Below, one piece after another: positions 40,277 through 50,100 of a stretch of 64,000 bases of DNA. Both the position numbers and the translations under genes were made by a program. The stretch spans positions 46,880 to 110,879 of the forward strand of contig CALIJI010000007.1 of the NCBI GenBank assembly GCA_938017895.1. Direction: 5' to 3'. Each line of letters begins with the position of its first letter. Positions within the stretch are counted from its first letter, which is position 1. The stretch is from an uncultured bacterium (GTDB taxonomy: Bacteria > Patescibacteriota > Saccharimonadia > Saccharimonadales > Saccharimonadaceae). Below the pieces are notes generated by a model. That model had not been told where the DNA came from. It did not search any database and saw nothing but the letters and a program-made list of their open reading frames with translations.

Positions 40277-41678
40277 ACTGATCGTAAGTCACCATCAAAG
40301 CACGAGAATTTACTTGACGCAAAGTTTCAAGAGCAACCGTTACGACGATTAACATTCCAGTTCCACCAATTGAAAGATTTGAATTCTGAATTGATGCTAA
40401 GTTATAAAGTAGGTAATCCGCCACAAAAGGCATCAAGGCGATAAATCCAAGAGCTAAAGCGCCAAATAGATTCAAACGATTTACGATTTTATTTAAGTAT
40501 TCCGCCGTAGAAACGCCAGGTCGAACCCCTTCAATAAAACCACCCTGCTTCTGAAGATTATCAGCAATTTCATTTGAGTTAAATACAATTGATGTATAAA
40601 AATACGTAAACATCACAATAAGCAAGAAATAAGCAGCCGGGTAAATAAATGCTTCCCAAGTATCACCCTTAAAGTTGCCTTGATTTGGTGCTTGAAACCA
40701 AGTGATTAATTTATCAGCTAGACCAGTATTGATATGTGAGGTTTTCATAATTTGCCCAACAAAAGCAGGCAAGCTCAAAAATGAAACCGCAAAGATCACA
40801 GGAATAACACCAGCCACAATCATTTTAACTGGCAGAATACTTTTAATCCCACCATAAGCTGAGTTTCCATGAACACGCTTAGCATAATTAATTATAATTA
40901 CTCGTTGAGCTTCGTTAATTTTAACAAGAATATACAGAAGAATAATTCCAGCAAAAATCATAATTGCACCAATACCAGCTACAACAGGATTGATAGGTAA
41001 TGTAAACCAACCAAATACATTTAGCGCGCCATAAGTTTTTACATCAGTTATTGACGCTAGCAAAGTAGCAAGCGTTGTTGGAAGCTGCGAAATAATTCCA
41101 GCAAAAATAAGTAGCGAAATACCATTACCAACACCTTTTTCGGTGATGATTTCACCAATCCACATCGCTAAAATCGCCCCTGCTGTCATAGCAGTCACAG
41201 CTACAACCCAGTCCATCGAAGACATTCCAGCAAAAACAGTCGTGTTATGTGATAAAACAGTATTTTGAAGAATAAATATATAAGCAACAGACTGAACAAT
41301 AGCTAGAGGAATTGTCAAAACTCGTGTCCATTGATTGATCTTCTGTCGGCCAGATTCACCATCATTGCTCAGTTCTTCTAGCGAAGGTATCGCTTTAGTC
41401 ATAAGTTGGGTAATGATTGAGGCAGTAATAAATGGCGAAAGACCTACCAGCATAATCGAAAAGCTAGTTAAAGAACCGCCTGTCAATAGATTAATGAATC
41501 CGCCAAGATCGGTTGAGTTAATTGCGTTAGCCACAACATCTTTTAGTTCAGTAGGGTTTGCAAGCGGAACTGGTACGTGCGCCAAAAAACGATAAAGCAC
41601 CAACAACCCAATCACACCCAATACACGGTTGCGCATATCTTTATTTTTAAGTGATTTAAATATATTCTTCCAATTCAT
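40269..41678 (-). CDS. secY: Preprotein translocase subunit SecY
   Basis: The product has 469 residues and ten membrane helices. Typical parts are RFLAHVPVPLANP, SPFITASIITQLMT, GEIITEKGVGNGISLLIFAGI and GGFIEGVRPGVSTAEYLNKI. It forms the Sec channel with SecE (22485-22853). TGGTAAAAT ends 7 nt before the ATG with no Shine-Dalgarno site, so it is leaderless and separate from rplO. This is unlike the usual spc operon. Confidence 0.96.
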   Translation of the reverse strand: MNWKNIFKSLKNKDMRNRVLGVIGLLVLYRFLAHVPVPLANPTELKDVVANAINSTDLGGFINLLTGGSLTSFSIMLVGLSPFITASIITQLMTKAIPSLEELSNDGESGRQKINQWTRVLTIPLAIVQSVAYIFILQNTVLSHNTTVFAGMSSMDWVVAVTAMTAGAILAMWIGEIITEKGVGNGISLLIFAGIISQLPTTLATLLASITDVKTYGALNVFGWFTLPINPVVAGIGAIMIFAGIILLYILVKINEAQRVIIINYAKRVHGNSAYGGIKSILPVKMIVAGVIPVIFAVSFLSLPAFVGQIMKTSHINTGLADKLITWFQAPNQGNFKGDTWEAFIYPAAYFLLIVMFTYFYTSIVFNSNEIADNLQKQGGFIEGVRPGVSTAEYLNKIVNRLNLFGALALGFIALMPFVADYLLYNLASIQNSNLSIGGTGMLIVVTVALETLRQVNSRALMVTYDQYE

Positions 41679-41724
41679 AATCTATATTTTACCATATATT
41701 AGTCTTCAAAAAAAGCCTTAATTA

Positions 41725-42564
41725 CTATTTAGCCAGGAAGTAAATTATTACAGCCAATCCTAAAACGACTCGATACCAACCAAAAACTTTAAAGTCATTC
41801 TTTTTAATGTAGCTTATAATAAATTTAATAGCAAACATTGAAATGATAAAAGTTGCCACCATTGCAAAAATTAAATATTCCCATTCAACTAAGGAAATAG
41901 TACTTTTAAATTTAATAATTTTCAATAAACTTGCACCGAACATAATAGGCACACCCATAAAGAAAGTAAACTCCGTAACCGCTTCACGAGATAATCCGCT
42001 TAATAATCCGCCAATAATCGTTGATCCCGATCGAGAAGTCCCTGGAATCAACGCCAAAATCTGACAAAGACCGACCTTCAGAGCGTCTTTTATCGAGATT
42101 TCTTCAACTGTTTTAGTATGAATTTTGATTTTTTGTTGAGCTAAAAGCTTCTCTACCCAAATAAAAATTACACCAACCACAGCCAGCATCACGCCGATCA
42201 CTAAACCATTTAGTTTATTATTTTGGAGTAGTTTTTCTATCATATCATCAAAAAGCAACCCCGCCACTACTGCCGGTATACAACCAATCATTACCTTACC
42301 CCACAGACTCCATGTTTTTTCACGTTCATAACGGCTTTTCGAAGGACTTAATGGATTTAACTTGGAGAAATATAATACCATGACCGCCAAAATAGCCCCC
42401 AATTGAATCACTACCAAAAACAAATCGCGAAAAGCTGGTGAAAAACTCAAACGAACAAACTCATCCGCCAAAACCATATGTCCAGTCGAGGAAATCGGCA
42501 ACCATTCTGTAATTCCCTCAATCAGGCTAACAATCATCACCTTCAATAACTCAAAAAAATCCAT
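41725..42564 (-). CDS. uppP: Undecaprenyl-diphosphatase UppP
   Basis: This 279-residue integral membrane protein has the BacA/UppP motifs EGITEWLPISSTGHMVLADE and LIPGTSRSGSTIIGGLLSGL. It recycles the C55 lipid carrier for peptidoglycan and wall polymer synthesis. GAGAGGAGC precedes the ATG and a TGCTAAAAT box lies about 50 nt upstream. It is a single gene inserted between rplO and secY. Confidence 0.95.
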   Translation of the reverse strand: MDFFELLKVMIVSLIEGITEWLPISSTGHMVLADEFVRLSFSPAFRDLFLVVIQLGAILAVMVLYFSKLNPLSPSKSRYEREKTWSLWGKVMIGCIPAVVAGLLFDDMIEKLLQNNKLNGLVIGVMLAVVGVIFIWVEKLLAQQKIKIHTKTVEEISIKDALKVGLCQILALIPGTSRSGSTIIGGLLSGLSREAVTEFTFFMGVPIMFGASLLKIIKFKSTISLVEWEYLIFAMVATFIISMFAIKFIISYIKKNDFKVFGWYRVVLGLAVIIYFLAK

Positions 42565-42662
42565 TAACTCGTAGCTCCTCTCAGTATATTTGATATTTTA
42601 AACACTAGGACTATTTTAGCATAAATAGCAACCTTTTAAAACTCTATATTAAGAGCTAAAAT

Positions 42663-42692
42663 AAAACAGCCCTCCACAAGGACTGTTTTGTT
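42663..42692 (-). terminator. Terminator of the rplF-rplO operon
   Basis: AAAACAGTCC pairs with GGGCTGTTTT (42689-42663), and ATTTTAGC follows on the minus strand. It lies 15 nt after the rplO stop and separates it from uppP and secY. Confidence 0.8.
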
Positions 42693-42704
42693 TTTCAATA
42701 AATA

Positions 42705-43169
42705 CTATTTATCTTCTTTTACTGAAACTTTCAACGGAGTTGGGGTTTTTTCGAATTTACCACCAGCCTTTTCGATAGCTTCAACTACTGATTTTGAAGC
42801 GGCTTGAACTTTCAAGATAACTTTTTCATTCAATTCACCGCGAGCAATCACTTTAACCTTATGGAAAGGCGTTGCGATATAACCTTCTTCAAATAGTCGA
42901 AAATTATCAACTTCACCAGCTAAGTCATTTAAATGATCAAGATAAACAATTTGCGCAGGCTTGCGAAGTGATTTAAATCCACGTGTTTTTGGAGTTGATT
43001 GAACTAGTGGATTTTGACCACCCTGAAAAGTTGCGCGAAGTTTCTTACCAGTTCGAGCACCTTGACCTTTAGTTCCGCGACCAGCAGTCTTACCTCGACC
43101 AGCCGAGATACCGCGACCAACGCGAATCTTCTTTCGATTTGCTTCAACTTGGAGTTCATTGTATTTCAT
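42705..43169 (-). CDS. rplO: 50S ribosomal protein uL15
   Basis: The product has 154 residues: RKKIRVGRGISAGRGKTAGRGTKGQGARTG is the basic N-terminal extension (quoted in part, GRGISAGRGKTAGRGTKGQG), and the C-terminus has EAIEKAGGKF. The ATG overlaps the rpsE stop (TAATG). There is no rpmD (uL30) gene between rpsE and rplO. Confidence 0.96.
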   Translation of the reverse strand: MKYNELQVEANRKKIRVGRGISAGRGKTAGRGTKGQGARTGKKLRATFQGGQNPLVQSTPKTRGFKSLRKPAQIVYLDHLNDLAGEVDNFRLFEEGYIATPFHKVKVIARGELNEKVILKVQAASKSVVEAIEKAGGKFEKTPTPLKVSVKEDK

Positions 43170-43747
43170 TACTTACTCTCCTTTTTAGCTTTTGGTGCAT
43201 TTAGCCATTGGTCTTTCGGAACAAGGCTTTTTAGCGCATCAATTGTTGCATAAGCGATGTTGACTTTATTGGTTGAGCCGAGCGATTTTGAAAGCATGTT
43301 TCGAACGCCAGTTACACCAATAATTTGTCGAACTACACCACCAGCGATAATACCAGTACCAGGGGCAGCAGGCTTCAAAAGAACGTGTGCACCAGTTACC
43401 TTCTTTTCAACTTCGTGTGGAATTGTATCTCCCTCAAGAGAGATTTCGATCATATTCTTCTTGGCAACATTTGTAGCTTTAGCGATAGCTGCAGTCACAT
43501 CTTGACCTTTTGCTACACCAACACCAACTTTAGTTTTTTTGTCACCGACGACTACCAATGCTTTAAATCGGAAGCGACGACCACCTTTAACCACTCGAGA
43601 AACACGGTCGATATTGATAACTAATTCTTCGAACTGTTTTTCTTCGCGAACATCATTTCGACGGTTACTTCGACGATCGCTATTGCGTCCACGGTTATTT
43701 CCACCTCGGCGGTTGTTAGTTGCTTGAGTTTTCTGAGCTTCTGCCAT
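43169..43747 (-). CDS. rpsE: 30S ribosomal protein uS5
   Basis: The product has 192 residues. An Asn/Arg-rich N-terminal tail (NNRRGGNNRGRNSDRR) precedes the S5 domains: INRVSRVVKGGRRFRFKALVVVGD-type start (here IDRVSRVVKGGRRFRFKALV) and KPAAPGTGIIAGGVVRQIIG. It helps decoding accuracy. It lies 2 nt after rplR. Confidence 0.96.
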   Translation of the reverse strand: MAEAQKTQATNNRRGGNNRGRNSDRRSNRRNDVREEKQFEELVINIDRVSRVVKGGRRFRFKALVVVGDKKTKVGVGVAKGQDVTAAIAKATNVAKKNMIEISLEGDTIPHEVEKKVTGAHVLLKPAAPGTGIIAGGVVRQIIGVTGVRNMLSKSLGSTNKVNIAYATIDALKSLVPKDQWLNAPKAKKESK

Positions 43748-43749
43748 AA

Positions 43750-44106
43750 TTAAAACTCCAATCCTTCCTTGCGAGCTGCATCAGCCAAAGCAGAAAGTCG
43801 TCCAGCATATCGTCGACCGTTTCGATCAAATACGACTGTTGAGATTTTTGCTTTTTTAGCTTTTTTGGCGATTTCAGCACCAATTTTAGCAGCAAGTTCA
43901 GTTTTAGTTCCTTTTGCTTTTGAGCCAACGGTTGTTGCTGCAACCAAAGTCTTTTGCGCCACATCATCAATGATTTGCGCCGAAACATGAAGATTGCTAA
44001 TCGTAACCGTTAGACGTGGTCGTTCAGCAGTTCCTGAAACTTTTGAACGAACGCGGTTTTTTCGCAAATTCTTGTTTGCGATTTTATGCACTAATGCTTT
44101 AGACAT
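43750..44106 (-). CDS. rplR: 50S ribosomal protein uL18
   Basis: The product has 118 residues: RVRSKVSGTAERPRLTVTISNLHVSAQIIDD, then VVFDRNGRRYAGRLSALADAARKEGLEF, the 5S rRNA-binding L18 (pieces SGTAERPRLTV and FDRNGRRYAGRLSALAD are diagnostic). It starts where rplF ends, with a 1-nt overlap. Confidence 0.96.
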   Translation of the reverse strand: MSKALVHKIANKNLRKNRVRSKVSGTAERPRLTVTISNLHVSAQIIDDVAQKTLVAATTVGSKAKGTKTELAAKIGAEIAKKAKKAKISTVVFDRNGRRYAGRLSALADAARKEGLEF

Positions 44107-44642
44107 TATTTACCTGCCTTTCCTGCCTTACGCAAGATAACTTCGTCAACATATTTAATACCTTTACCTTTATATGGTTCAGGTTTCTTCAAAGCACGGA
44201 TTTCTGCCGCAGCTTGACCAACGGCTTGTTTATCAATTCCCGCAACCGTAATAACCATTTTGTCGTTAGAAAGAGTAATTCCTTCTTTCGCTTTATAAAT
44301 CACAGGATGTGAGAAACCAAGTTGCATTTCAAGCTCTTGTGGGTTATTAGTTTGCACACGGAAACCGACGCCATTAACCTCTAATTTTTTCTCAAAGCCT
44401 TTTGTTACACCAATAACAGCATTATTCAAAAGAGCTCGTTGCAAGCCGTGTTGTGCTCGCGCTACTCGTTCGTCATTTTTTCGAACAACCTTCAAAGTTG
44501 TGCCGTCAAGTTCGACAGTTACATCTGACAAATGAGGCACAGTTAGTTCGCCTTTAGCGCCTTTAACTGAAATCTCGTTCTCGTCAATCGTGATTGTCAC
44601 ACCAGCCGGAACCTCAATAGGTAGTTTTCCGATTCGACTCAT
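44106..44642 (-). CDS. rplF: 50S ribosomal protein uL6
   Basis: The product has 178 residues from the ATG at 44642, which follows GAAAGGAAAA; a longer frame to 44723 begins in the leader. MSRIGKLPIEVPAGV opens the protein and KPEPYKGKGIKYVDEVI closes it, both diagnostic. It heads its own transcript here, because rpsH is 8 kb away. Confidence 0.95.
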   Translation of the reverse strand: MSRIGKLPIEVPAGVTITIDENEISVKGAKGELTVPHLSDVTVELDGTTLKVVRKNDERVARAQHGLQRALLNNAVIGVTKGFEKKLEVNGVGFRVQTNNPQELEMQLGFSHPVIYKAKEGITLSNDKMVITVAGIDKQAVGQAAAEIRALKKPEPYKGKGIKYVDEVILRKAGKAGK

Positions 44643-44754
44643 TGAACTTTTCCTTTCATTTAAAGAGTGTTTGTTTGCTTCGTGCTGGTCATTCCTTTCG
44701 AAATGAGGCGCAAAATCTCCCAAATTTCACTCGCAATTTAATATTAACTAAATA

Positions 44755-44763
44755 ATTTTATCA
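44755..44763 (-). promoter_or_regulatory. Promoter of the rplF-rplR-rpsE-rplO operon
   Basis: An extended -10 TGATAAAAT (-10 at 44755-44760) gives a leader of about 105 nt before rplF. In other bacteria rplF is expressed from the upstream spc promoter. The separate promoter fits the break in the operon. Confidence 0.55.
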
Positions 44764-44801
44764 TATCATCAACTTTTTTTCAATAGAAAAACTTATGATT
44801 T

Positions 44802-46604
44802 TTAGAAAAATACTCTCAATAATCTTTCAAAGTAGGTGTCTTTACGACGTTTTAAACTATTGCTGATACGAGTAAATTCATCAAGTTCATCTGTAATAAT
44901 CCCATCTACCGGCGATTGAAGATATTTGGTAATTCGATTTTCATTATTTATTGTCCAGACAAATATTTTGCGCCCATTTTTATGCGCATTTTCAACAAGG
45001 ATCGGATTATAAGAAAAATCTTCAATCGCATAGAAATCAACCTTAGAATTATCAAAATCACCAATCTGCAACGGAATAACGAATCCTGTTTCAATCTCTG
45101 GAGCAATAGCTTCAATTCGACGAATTAAATTCATATTCAAAGACATAGCTTTAAATCTACGCTCAATTTTTAGTTCTCGCATCTTATGAACAAATAGATC
45201 AGCGTAGTCCCTATTATCTCGTGGGTTAGGCTTTAATTCTATAAATAGGTTAACCCCCAGTTTTTTAGCTTCTATAGCATACTCTTCAAAAGTAGGAATT
45301 TTACTTTCAAAACTACCAGCTCGTGTCGTAAGTTGTCGAATTTCTGCCAAAGTCATATCTTTAACCTCTCGATACTCGCCGGCTAATCTCCCTAAATTAT
45401 AATCATGAACAACTACAAAATGACCATCGCGTGTTAATTGAATGTCCATTTCGACAAATTTTGCGCCCTTTTGTGCTGCTGATTTAAGCGCCTCTAGAGA
45501 ATTTTCTACACCCCCATAAATATCACCTCTATGTGCAATTAAGGAAATTCGTTCATTATATTTGCGATGATAAATATGACTACCATTTACAATAATTGCC
45601 CCTAAGATAAAAATAGTTATCATCAGACTAAGGATTCGCGATCGTCGTTTTTGTTCTTCATTTGTCTCGCCAACCACAGTATTCAACACGACACTTTCTT
45701 CCTCCTGAATAATCAATAACATATTAATTATCGCAATCTTTGTCATCACGGCAAAAGCAAAAATAACACCATCAATAACCGAATAAAACACGGTTTGGAC
45801 AATTAAATTTCCTCCATCCTTATCTATGAAATTACAGCTAACTGTGGCTACCAGCACCACTACTAAACCAATAACAGCAAAAATAGCTTCGAAAACAGCA
45901 AAACCTATTAGAAGCTTCAACTTATGCTTACGGGTTATCTTCCAGCTAATTTTTAAGTTTTCCGCTAATGTCTTTTTATTCAAAATAGATAAAGGTAATG
46001 TAAATATTAGCCTAAAATTAAAATAAAATAATCCCACCATCAAACAAAAATAGCTTAACTCACCTAACGTTGTTTTGGATATTTCTCCAGTGATAAAGCT
46101 TGGTATATATAATTTTTCGGTAATAGTTGACGACAGGCCTAGATTCTCTAAAGGAACCATCATAATAAAATATATCAAAAAAAATATAAATTGAACCCCC
46201 AATAGAGAACGCAGATTTACAAAAGAAGTTTTCAAAACTTCTCTCACAACCATAGGGTTACCCTTTCGGCGAGAATTTATCATAGTGATCAAAATAGAAA
46301 ATTCAATAAATGTCAAAAAAGCAACTACTAAAATATATATAATCGCCATACTAAATCCAAACGGATTAGTTAAAATAGTATAAAAATTATCTTTATTAAG
46401 ACTAGGCTGCCGAGTTAAAAATAAAGCCGCTTTAAAAATCAAAAATAGCGCATTTAGACCAATGCTAGTAATTAAGAAATGAAGTATAGACGCGCCAATC
46501 AAAAAACTGAATTTATTACGATAAATGTTTTCCCAAGATTCCCGAATTAAATTTTTAGCGCTCCCTTTTTCGTTTAACTTATCTGGAGCAGTATTTTTTA
46601 ACAT
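44802..46604 (-). CDS. Membrane glycerophosphodiester phosphodiesterase
   Basis: The product has 600 residues. About 340 N-terminal residues hold six to eight membrane helices (GPDPase_memb type). The C-terminal GDPD domain has LIAHRGDIYGGVENSLEA (catalytic His-Arg and Glu), FVEMDIQLTRDGHFVVVHDYNL and LFIELKPNPRD. It hydrolyses glycerophosphodiesters or similar wall-polymer units at the membrane, releasing glycerol phosphate. TGCTAAACT ends 6 nt before the ATG, so it is leaderless. It is part of the block that splits the spc operon. Confidence 0.9.
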   Translation of the reverse strand: MLKNTAPDKLNEKGSAKNLIRESWENIYRNKFSFLIGASILHFLITSIGLNALFLIFKAALFLTRQPSLNKDNFYTILTNPFGFSMAIIYILVVAFLTFIEFSILITMINSRRKGNPMVVREVLKTSFVNLRSLLGVQFIFFLIYFIMMVPLENLGLSSTITEKLYIPSFITGEISKTTLGELSYFCLMVGLFYFNFRLIFTLPLSILNKKTLAENLKISWKITRKHKLKLLIGFAVFEAIFAVIGLVVVLVATVSCNFIDKDGGNLIVQTVFYSVIDGVIFAFAVMTKIAIINMLLIIQEEESVVLNTVVGETNEEQKRRSRILSLMITIFILGAIIVNGSHIYHRKYNERISLIAHRGDIYGGVENSLEALKSAAQKGAKFVEMDIQLTRDGHFVVVHDYNLGRLAGEYREVKDMTLAEIRQLTTRAGSFESKIPTFEEYAIEAKKLGVNLFIELKPNPRDNRDYADLFVHKMRELKIERRFKAMSLNMNLIRRIEAIAPEIETGFVIPLQIGDFDNSKVDFYAIEDFSYNPILVENAHKNGRKIFVWTINNENRITKYLQSPVDGIITDELDEFTRISNSLKRRKDTYFERLLRVFF

Positions 46605-46704
46605 TCTTAAAGTTTAGCATATTTTATTAGTGAGTTAAATATTTTTATCAACCAAACCTTTCGCAAATATAAAAATCACTATTTCTATATCTCCCAAAAT
46701 ATAC

Positions 46705-46710
46705 TATAAT
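46705..46710 (+). promoter_or_regulatory. Promoter -10 of the 46766 gene
   Basis: TACTATAAT ends at 46710, giving a leader of about 50 nt with AGGAGGTGG before the ATG. No clear -35 is seen. Confidence 0.5.
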
Positions 46711-46765
46711 ATCCCTCATAGTAAGAGCTAAAATTCTCTTTCTCGAACATAGGAGGTGGTGTTTT

Positions 46766-47047
46766 ATGGCACTAGAAAAGCGTCTAGAAAATTTAATAGT
46801 AAAAGTTAGCTATCTAAATGGCAGAAACTTTCGCACAATAGAGGCTCTGAAAGCAAATATCGCTAATAGAGTAATTAGTATCACAGATATTTCTTTCTCT
46901 ATTGTTTTTGAAAGTAACAATCAGATTGTACTATCCGTACCAGAAATAGGTCTACGCATAACATTTCACTATACCATTAACAACACAGATTTTTTAAAGA
47001 AAATCAAGGTGGTCTATATATCTAACCACATAGAAAAAAATAAATAA
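46766..47047 (+). CDS. Hypothetical protein, 93 residues
   Basis: This soluble protein has an N-terminal ALEKRLENLIVKVSYLNGRNF and mostly beta-type segments (SFSIVFESNNQIVLSVP, then LRITFHYTI). A near-perfect AGGAGGTGG site, 8 nt from the ATG, implies high translation. It has its own -10 and terminator, so it is a single-gene unit. No family is recognised. It neighbours the adhesin gene but is transcribed separately. Confidence 0.65.
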   Translation: MALEKRLENLIVKVSYLNGRNFRTIEALKANIANRVISITDISFSIVFESNNQIVLSVPEIGLRITFHYTINNTDFLKKIKVVYISNHIEKNK

Positions 47048-47050
47048 AGT

Positions 47051-47073
47051 CCTATCCACGATAGGGCTTTTAA
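47051..47073 (+). terminator. Terminator of the 46766 gene
   Basis: CCTATC and GATAGG pair over a CAC loop just after the TAA, followed by GCTTTTAATA. The U tract is modest. Confidence 0.6.
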
Positions 47074-47102
47074 TATGAAAACTTTTATTTTTATTATGCT
47101 TG

Positions 47103-47111
47103 TGCTATAAT
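47103..47111 (+). promoter_or_regulatory. Promoter of the cell-wall adhesin gene
   Basis: An extended -10 TGCTATAAT (-10 at 47106-47111) lies about 27 nt before the ATG. The leader contains AGGAGGAGA, a strong ribosome binding site. Confidence 0.6.
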
Positions 47112-47137
47112 TCTTATGATAAATATTTAGGAGGAGA

Positions 47138-50100
47138 ATGAGAAAAGGAATCGTAAAGCAACGCTTTTTTGATTTTAAACGTGGTAAATCAAAAAAAATT
47201 GCTATTTTAACAGCATTTTTATTTATGCTATTAGCTGGCGGAACACTATTGAAACTGGCTCAAGCGCAGAATGGAGATTTTGTAAACAATATTAAGACAT
47301 TCATGGAGATGGTATCAAAGAAAGAAGATGGCGGCGAAAAAACCGAGTTTCTTTCCGGTGAAAAAATAGCTATGGAATCTCGCATAGAGGTTTCTAGCGG
47401 TCGTGTGTCTAAATCTTACGACGACTCTTACCTTCTAATAAAAATACCAAAGAAATATCTTGACAATAAGCCATCGATGGCTGCAACTTCGGCGGTTTCT
47501 TCAGAAAATATATCCGAAGACAACGACAATTATATATACAGAGCTAACTATAAAACCCTTCCTATTGGGTCGATTAACTCTATAAATTATGTTTTTAAAT
47601 TCAAGAATCCAGATACTCCACGAGACTATAAAGCGGAAATCGTGCATGAACTCTACGATAAAGATAATAAAATCTTGAGTCGACAAAGCAAAGTTTTAAA
47701 TACGCTAAAAGTTAGTGGCAATACCAATAGTTCTTTGACTGTTGTTGGTAGCAAAGAAAAATTTATAGCCAGGTATAAGAATAAAGAGAAAACCGATATA
47801 GATACTTCCTACTATACGACTAGAGATCATGTTAATTTATTAATACAAACACAATATTTGAATAGTCGAGATAAAGTAGGTACGCTGAAACTACAATCGC
47901 TAGAATATAAGGTCGTTCTACCAGAATACACTTATTTATCGCCTAACTCTATAAACGAAGGTTGGTCTTTTGACCAAACAACAAGAACTGCTACATATAT
48001 TCAAACAGAAAAATTTTATGATAGGAATAACCAACCCTACATTAAATTAAGGTACGATGCTAACACTCCTTCATCTATATTGGGTAAACCTGCCATCGTT
48101 AAAGCAACTGTCGTATCTAGATTCGAAAACGATGCGCCTTTCACAGAAAATATACAAGACAGCTATACACCTAATGCATTCTATAGACCAGAAGGCTCAA
48201 CTATAGGTATAAGTAAAAGAGCATATACTGTAAGATCTAGCGCCGTAAAAGAAAGAATTACAGAAGAAGAAATAGACGGAGTAAAAGGTCCTAAAACAAT
48301 ATATAACATAAATAATATAAAATCAGACCAATCAAATGGGCTTTATTGGGATATATCTACTTCAATAAAAAATATCGACTATACTTCAGTGCCTATAAAC
48401 TATATAAAAGATTCTCTTAAGGATAAAAACCAATATATAGATCATATATTGTTCCAGCCGCAAGATTTTGACCTATTTGATAAGCTAGGAATCTCTCATG
48501 CTGATGTATTTGCAACGGTTGACGGCAAGGAACAGAAAGTCGGGCAACTAACAAAAAGTAATTACAACATTAAAATGCCACCAAATACTAGTGGCTTCAG
48601 AGTTCAATTCCCGAACAATACTAAAGTGCCAGTTGATCATATAGATTTAAATCATGAAGGAAAATTCGTTATTTCGGCATACACTAAGTTTATCGATCTA
48701 GAAAAAACTAAAAATAGTATTCAGCCGAACACTATCTATACATCAGTAAATACGGCAAGCTTAAATGTTAATCCTACTGATCCCGACGTAGAATATCGTG
48801 GTTTAGCATACCTAGAAAATATCAAGACAAAGGTTAAAAATTTTATAGAGGTTAAAAATTCAGATAGTATCGTTACTCTCCAAGGCAGAAGTCCTCATTT
48901 TGAACGGCTATTCCTTTCGTATGCAGAGAAAGACCGACCGAATGAAAAACCAGGTGCTAGCGATTATGAGAGTTTAGAATTAAGAAACCCTAAATATGCT
49001 TTGTTATTTTCGGATGAAATTGGTTTGAGCGATATAGCAAAAAAATGTATTAAAAACGGTGATTGTTCGGTAACTAAAAACTACAAAAACAGCCACAAGC
49101 AACTACTTAGGATAAATGATAAAATAATAAAATCCTTATCGTTCCAAAAAGGAGTTGGCGACCTTCTGAAAGTAGAAGAAGTCACTCCTAACGAAAAATA
49201 TGATATAGATTTTATCACTACATGGGATAAAGAAGATTCTGCATACTACGGAGATGGTTTAGATGACCTCGATTTTGATGATGACGGCAGTACTAGCTCT
49301 ACTAATATAGCTCGCTCTTCAACATCTTTTGTAGTGTCGAAGCCTAAATTAGTCGCTATCAAAAAATATATTAGCAAACATCAAGAAGCTGATTTCTCTA
49401 ATTTTGTGGGAGGAATTAATCCTGGACATAAAGTTGATTATCGAATATCAATCATAAACTTCTTTGACCGCCCTCTCCCAACTTCTCGAGTTCTTGATGT
49501 TCTCCCATACGCTCGTGATAGAAAAATTGTAGAGACAAATGGTGGATATCAAGAAATGCGTGGTAGTAAAATCCCCGTTACTCTAACTGGTCCTCTCAGT
49601 GAACATGAAGGTTTTACTATTAAGTATTCTACAAGTGAGCCAGGTAAACTCCATAGTGTGTCGTGGAACAAAAATTTCGTTGATAAATCTAAGATCACAG
49701 ATTGGTCTCAGGTTAGAATGATCAAGATTGAGCAAAATAAAGGCTTTTCTATACCATCACAAACTGCTATTCATTTTACCTTTACAGCTCAAACGCCTGA
49801 AAACGCAAAAAATAATGACCAAGCTATCAATACCGCGGGCGTATCTATTAGCCCTCGAGGCAATATGGTAGAATCAAATCCAGTTACAGCTCAGGTTAAC
49901 TATGATACTACAGTTGAAGGCTTCGCATTTGAAGATGTGAATCTGGATCATATTTACGATCCCGACACCCCAAAGCCATACTTTAATGATCATAACCCTA
50001 ATTCACCATATAAATGGAAGGATGAACCAATCCAAGGTTACACCGTTAATCTAGTAGACCAAAGTGGTAGTGTAATATCTTCGACTAAAACAGACGAAAA